This document shows, in pieces, positions 60,777-64,000 of a stretch of DNA of 64,000 bases (its first letter is position 1; every line of letters starts with the position of its first letter). The stretch lies in the NCBI RefSeq assembly GCF_001975825.1, contig NZ_MTKN01000001.1:62001-126000 (forward strand), in the 5' to 3' direction. The position numbers were made by a program, and so were the translations under genes. The notes beneath the pieces are model-generated. The model did not search any database, was not told the DNA's origin, and saw nothing but the letters and a program-made list of their open reading frames with translations. The stretch comes from [Flexibacter] sp. ATCC 35208 (GTDB taxonomy: Bacteria > Bacteroidota > Bacteroidia > Chitinophagales > Chitinophagaceae).

Positions 60777-62021
60777 ATGGAAATCTCACAGATCATACCT
60801 CATGTTGAATCACTGATATTCGCTGCTGACAGACCCCTGCCTGTGCTGGATATCACCGACTTGTTGAATAATGCACTGGCTTTTTTGGAAGACAGGGTTA
60901 CTGTTGACCAGGTGGAGACGGCAATTGAGGCTATACGGGAAAAGTATAGCTCGGAGTTTTATGCGTTTGAAGTGAGAGAGAGTGGGGGAGGGTTTCAGTT
61001 TCTGACCAAGAAAGAATATTATCAGACTGTGGCGCAGCTGAATGGGGATAAGTTCCTGAAAAGGTTGTCTACAGCGGCGTTGGAGACGTTGGCGATTGTG
61101 GCGTATAAGCAGCCTATTTCAAAAGGGGAGATTGAGCATATTCGTGGGGTGAGTACGGATTATTCCATTACTAAATTGTTGGAGAAGGAGTTGATTGTGA
61201 TTTCCGGGAGGAGTGAGACTTTGCCAGGGAAGCCGCTGTTGTATACTACTTCGAAGGCGTTTATGGATTATTTCGGGTTGAATTCAGCTTCGGATCTGCC
61301 GAAATTGAAGGAAGTGTTTGAGGAAGAGGGGGTGCAGCCGACGTTTATGACGGGAGTAGGAGGAAATGGACAGGAGGATGATAATCTGATACTGTCAGTT
61401 TCTGAGAATGGAGAGTTGATGGGGGATATTTTGCCGGTAATTGAGGATGAGGTGAGTGGGCAGTTGGAACTGCCGTTGGGGGAGGAAGAGGTGGAAGAGC
61501 AAACAAAAGAGGGCGAAGTGACAGAACTGCCTGTGGCGGAGGAAGAGGTTGAACAACCTGCAGCTGAAAGTGAAGAAGGGAGTGAAGAAGAGCCTGCGGC
61601 AGCAGATGAAGAAGATAAAAAAGAGGATCCTGATAATGTGATTATAGAGACGATACATATTGAGGATGTGGTGTATGTGCCGGATCCGACGGAGGAAGAG
61701 ATGGAAGAGGAGGATGGTGAAGATGGGGAGGAGGATGAAGATGTTGTGGATGGTGATGAAGAAGAGGATAGCGAGGAAGAGGATGACGAGGAAGAGGATG
61801 ACGAGGAAGAAGATGACGAGGAAGAAGATGAGGAGGAAGGGGATGATGAAGAAGATGATGACGAGGAGGAAGATGACGATGAGGATGAAGAAGACGACGA
61901 CGATGAGGATGAAGACGATGAAGACGATGAGGAGGATGAAGAAGACGATGACGAAGATGAAAATAACGACGAAGACGAAGAAAAAGGAGAAGATGATGAT
62001 CATCCATCTCATTCAAAATAA
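60777..62021 (+). CDS. scpB: Chromosome segregation protein ScpB with a long acidic tail
   Basis: A 414-residue protein. Residues 1-185 are ScpB, a winged-helix subunit of the SMC-ScpA-ScpB condensin: VESLIFAADRPLPV, SGGGFQFLTKKEYY, LSTAALETLAIVAYKQPIS, RGVSTDYSITKLLEKELI and PLLYTTSKAFMDYFGL. From about residue 225 the chain is acidic, and from about 300 to the end nearly every residue is Glu or Asp. Usual ScpB proteins have about 180-250 residues, so the tail nearly doubles the length. scpA is not in the window. Confidence 0.93.
   Translation: MEISQIIPHVESLIFAADRPLPVLDITDLLNNALAFLEDRVTVDQVETAIEAIREKYSSEFYAFEVRESGGGFQFLTKKEYYQTVAQLNGDKFLKRLSTAALETLAIVAYKQPISKGEIEHIRGVSTDYSITKLLEKELIVISGRSETLPGKPLLYTTSKAFMDYFGLNSASDLPKLKEVFEEEGVQPTFMTGVGGNGQEDDNLILSVSENGELMGDILPVIEDEVSGQLELPLGEEEVEEQTKEGEVTELPVAEEEVEQPAAESEEGSEEEPAAADEEDKKEDPDNVIIETIHIEDVVYVPDPTEEEMEEEDGEDGEEDEDVVDGDEEEDSEEEDDEEEDDEEEDDEEEDEEEGDDEEDDDEEEDDDEDEEDDDDEDEDDEDDEEDEEDDDEDENNDEDEEKGEDDDHPSHSK
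61760..61990 (+). repeat. Acidic GAA/GAG/GAT tandem repeat within scpB
   Basis: Tandem 18-base units of GAGGAAGAGGATGAC type (encoding E-E-D-D-E-E) run in frame from about 61760, then shift to GAT/GAC-rich triplets. The array is typical for slippage expansion and should vary in length between strains. Confidence 0.85.
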
Positions 62022-62023
62022 AC

Positions 62024-62063
62024 AACAAAAACGCTTTTGCCGGATGGCAAAAGCGTTTTTGTT
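62024..62063 (+). terminator. Terminator of scpB
   Basis: An 18-bp perfect stem (62024-62041 / 62046-62063) with a GGAT loop and core ACGCTTTTGCC / GGCAAAAGCGT, ending in TTTTTGTTT. GCCTGCGGCC lies 18 bp further on. Confidence 0.92.
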
Positions 62064-62127
62064 TGGGGGCCGTAAAGGAGCCTGCGGCCAGTAAAAAAAT
62101 CCAGCAAAAAAGTCCTTCGGCTGGCTC

Positions 62128-62227
62128 CCCCAAAGCCACCTTCCCCAAAGCCACCTCGAGAAAAAGTTACCTCGATAAAAGGCCACCTCCCCAAAAGCCA
62201 CCTCCCCAAAACCACCTCTAGAAAAAG
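62128..62227 (-). repeat. Tandem 15-16-bp repeats past the purine nucleoside phosphorylase stop
   Basis: On the minus strand about six units of the form GAGGTGGCTTTTGGG run from 62227 to 62128, one with GAGGTAACTTTTTCTC. The gene itself ends GAGGTGGTGAAGCAG just before the stop, so the unit may derive from the gene end. Confidence 0.75.
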
Positions 62228-62253
62228 CCTGGCGCCAGCTACGCCACGCCACC

Positions 62254-63081
62254 CTACAACTGCTTCACCACCTCCACAAATATCTCACTCAACTTCCTAT
62301 CCGTATTCCCTGCCACCTCTATTATCTCCTCTATACTCACCGCATGCAAATTATCCGGATCACACTCATCCGTAATCACACTCACCGCTGCACACGGTAA
62401 CTTAATCTGATTCGCCACTATCACCTCCGGCACCGTACTCATCCCCACCATATCACCCCCTATCATCCTCAAAAACCGATACTCCGCCCTCGTCTCCAAA
62501 TTAGGCCCAGGTACCGCCACATACACTCCCGTCCTCAAAAAATACCCCACCTTATGCGCCGCCGCCTTCAGCAACTTTCCCAACTCTTCATCATAAGGCA
62601 TACTCATATCCGGAAACCTCACGCCAAACACCGTGGAATTCAACCCCCGAAGCGGATTCTCCGGCTGTAAATTAATATGATCATCCAACAGCACCATATC
62701 CCCCTTCTTAAACGCCGGTCGCATCCCACCCGCGGCATTACTCAATAATAGTTTCTCCACCCCCAATGCCTTCATTACCCGTATCGGAAATGTAATCTGC
62801 TGCATGGAGTACCCTTCATAATAATGAAATCGCCCTTGCATCGCAATAACAGGGGTCTCACCAATCTTACCAAAGATCAGCTGACCCTTATGCGACTCTA
62901 CCGTCGATAAGGAAAAATGGGGTATCTCATAGTATGAGATTGTCTTGCTCACAACAATATGTTGTACCAGCTGGCCCAGACCTGTGCCCAATACGATCCC
63001 TACGCGGGCTTTATCAACATTAAAAGGAGAAAGAAAATTGACAGCTGCTTCGATCTGTGATTCTAAGGGATGCATAATCAT
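62254..63081 (-). CDS. Purine nucleoside phosphorylase (trimeric PNP/MTAP family)
   Basis: A 275-residue enzyme that splits (deoxy)guanosine and inosine with phosphate to free base and ribose-1-phosphate. The phosphate-binding GIVLGTGLGQ, QGRFHYYEGYS, LSNAAGGMRP, GPNLETRAEYRF with the substrate glutamate, and GMSTVPEVIVANQ are as in PunA-type PNPs. It supports purine salvage in the cytoplasm. A second in-frame ATG two codons on (63075) is possible. The 3' half is strongly G/T-rich on the coding strand. Confidence 0.94.
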   Translation of the reverse strand: MIMHPLESQIEAAVNFLSPFNVDKARVGIVLGTGLGQLVQHIVVSKTISYYEIPHFSLSTVESHKGQLIFGKIGETPVIAMQGRFHYYEGYSMQQITFPIRVMKALGVEKLLLSNAAGGMRPAFKKGDMVLLDDHINLQPENPLRGLNSTVFGVRFPDMSMPYDEELGKLLKAAAHKVGYFLRTGVYVAVPGPNLETRAEYRFLRMIGGDMVGMSTVPEVIVANQIKLPCAAVSVITDECDPDNLHAVSIEEIIEVAGNTDRKLSEIFVEVVKQL

Positions 63082-63107
63082 TGAGTTAAGTAATTAGTGG
63101 AATTAAA

Positions 63108-63142
63108 AAAGCAGGCTGGAATCTAACTTCCAGGCCTGCTTT
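63108..63142 (-). terminator. Terminator of rny
   Basis: AAAGCAGGC-TGGAA pairs with TTCCA-GGCCTGCTTT (one bulge), 6-nt loop. It lies between the rny stop at 63164 and the PNP start at 63081, with a T-rich minus-strand flank. Confidence 0.85.
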
Positions 63143-63163
63143 AAATATATTAATTCTACTGAA

Positions 63164-64000
63164 TTAGCGCGCTACATTAACAGCACGTTTCTCCCTGATC
63201 ACGGTCACCTTAATTTGTCCAGGATACTGCATATCATTCTGGATCTTGTTCGCGATTTCAAATGAAAGACGATCTGCATCGTTGTCTGTCACTTTCTCAC
63301 TCTCTACGATCACGCGCAGTTCACGACCTGCCTGAATTGCATACGCTTTTTCCACACCATCATGTGCCAGCGCCAGGTTTTCCAGGTCTTTGATACGCTG
63401 CAGGTAGCTCTGCATGATTTCACGACGGGCACCAGGACGGGCACCAGAGATGGCATCACAAGCCTGTACAATCGGAGAGATCACATATTGCATTTCCATT
63501 TCATCGTGGTGTGCACCGATCGCATTCACTACCGCTGCATGCTCACCATATTTCTCAGCCAGCTTGGCACCCAGCAGGGCGTGGCTCAGTTCAGTTTCTT
63601 CATCAGGTACTTTACCAATATCATGGAGCAGACCAGCACGTTTTGCCAGTTTAGGGTTCAGACCCAGTTCTGCTGCCATTACCGCACACAGGTTAGCTGT
63701 TTCCTTGGAGTGCATGAGCAGGTTCTGACCATAAGAAGAGCGGAAACGCATCTTACCTACAAGTCTGATCAGCTCCTTGTGCAGACCATGGATGCCCAGT
63801 TCGATCACGGTTCTTTCACCGATATCCATTACCTGTTCTTCCAGTTGTTTCTTCGTTTTTTCAACTACTTCTTCGATACGTGCAGGGTGAATACGACCAT
63901 CCTGTACCAGTCTTTGCAGGGACAGACGAGCGATTTCACGACGCAGTGGGTCAAAAGAAGATAATACAATAGCTTCAGGGGTGTCGTCTACGATCAGGTC
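63164..64000 (-). CDS. rny: Ribonuclease Y, C-terminal part (runs off the window)
   Basis: The frame is open from the right edge to the stop at 63164 (279 codons read as [20 protein letters not shown] to the end), so an internal ATG at 63829 is not the start. The visible part holds the end of the KH domain ([19 protein letters not shown]) and the full HD domain with the metal pair HD in [25 protein letters not shown] and [10 protein letters not shown]. RNase Y is a membrane-bound endoribonuclease that starts mRNA decay; its N-terminal membrane helix lies outside the window. Confidence 0.95.
   Translation of the reverse strand, partial: DLIVDDTPEAIVLSSFDPLRREIARLSLQRLVQDGRIHPARIEEVVEKTKKQLEEQVMDIGERTVIELGIHGLHKELIRLVGKMRFRSSYGQNLLMHSKETANLCAVMAAELGLNPKLAKRAGLLHDIGKVPDEETELSHALLGAKLAEKYGEHAAVVNAIGAHHDEMEMQYVISPIVQACDAISGARPGARREIMQSYLQRIKDLENLALAHDGVEKAYAIQAGRELRVIVESEKVTDNDADRLSFEIANKIQNDMQYPGQIKVTVIREKRAVNVAR

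Noticed and set aside
61395-62012. Antisense frame predicting a highly hydrophobic Ile/Phe/Val protein opposite the scpB tail
   Set aside because: It is the reverse complement of GAA/GAT repeats, which always reads as hydrophobic TTC/ATC codons; not a real membrane protein.
1-64000. tRNA or rRNA genes, transposases, integrases, prophage genes
   Set aside because: None were recognised on reading either strand; small tRNAs could be missed without a covariance search.

Overview
The window looks like a chromosomal segment of a Bacteroidota bacterium, most likely a Chitinophaga-like member of the Chitinophagaceae (inference). The reasons are three SusC-type TonB receptors (two with SusD partners in view), TAnnTTTG-type -7 promoter elements, a RuBisCO-free set of Bacteroidota families (TMEM220-like, ThuA/DUF1080, WG-repeat, SPOR proteins) and start codons with little Shine-Dalgarno signal. 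I see no rRNA, tRNA, CRISPR array, transposase or prophage. Both ends cut through genes: a susC-like gene on the left and rny (RNase Y) on the right.

Layout. 1-1440: 5' part of a leftward SusC-like receptor. 2040-4254: ABC exporter pair. 4403-9227: nitronate monooxygenase-like enzyme, sugar nucleotidyltransferase, glyA and a secreted protein. 9332-12431: an 89-bp tandem repeat, then a self-contained ABC operon with its own YtrA-type GntR regulator and a perfect palindromic operator at the promoter. 12650-14977: leftward deoC / SPOR protein / M20 amidohydrolase. 15162-15996: a toxin-antitoxin-like pair whose second protein has ADP-ribosyltransferase (PARP-like) signatures. 16065-20250: secA and a lipoprotein. 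20876-28702: a sugar-oxidation cluster (Gfo/Idh/MocA dehydrogenase, TIM-barrel isomerase, cytochrome c, DUF1080 3-keto-glycoside hydrolase, ThuA, and an 1131-residue ThuA / glucose-dehydrogenase-like propeller / PKD / cytochrome c protein). 29661-31805: a short upstream reading frame, RtcB and the release-factor homologue PrfH, an RNA-repair and ribosome-rescue pair. 32317-38926: susC/susD and a heme/FG-GAP lipoprotein. 39344-46420: a full eboA-F cluster with an internal terminator. 46909-51926: TSUP exporter, MmcQ/YjbR protein, DUF885 peptidase-like lipoprotein, double DUF1080 protein. 52239-56863: second susC/susD pair. 56887-64000: truncated DUF1016 gene, DJ-1/PfpI protein, WG-repeat protein, atpG, scpB with an extreme acidic tail, purine nucleoside phosphorylase and rny.

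The most unusual structural signal is not a gene. At about ten gene ends the last part of the coding sequence, stop codon included, is repeated one to several times in degenerate form just past the real stop (clearest after atpG, the WG-repeat gene, the nucleotidyltransferase, and the nitronate monooxygenase). These post-stop 'echoes' lie between stop codon and terminator. A second recurrent element couples a GCCTGCGGCC-type word with a CTTTTGCC...GGCAAAAG terminator hairpin. The biologically most interesting gene sets are the ART-like toxin pair, RtcB-PrfH with its leader, and the ebo cluster.
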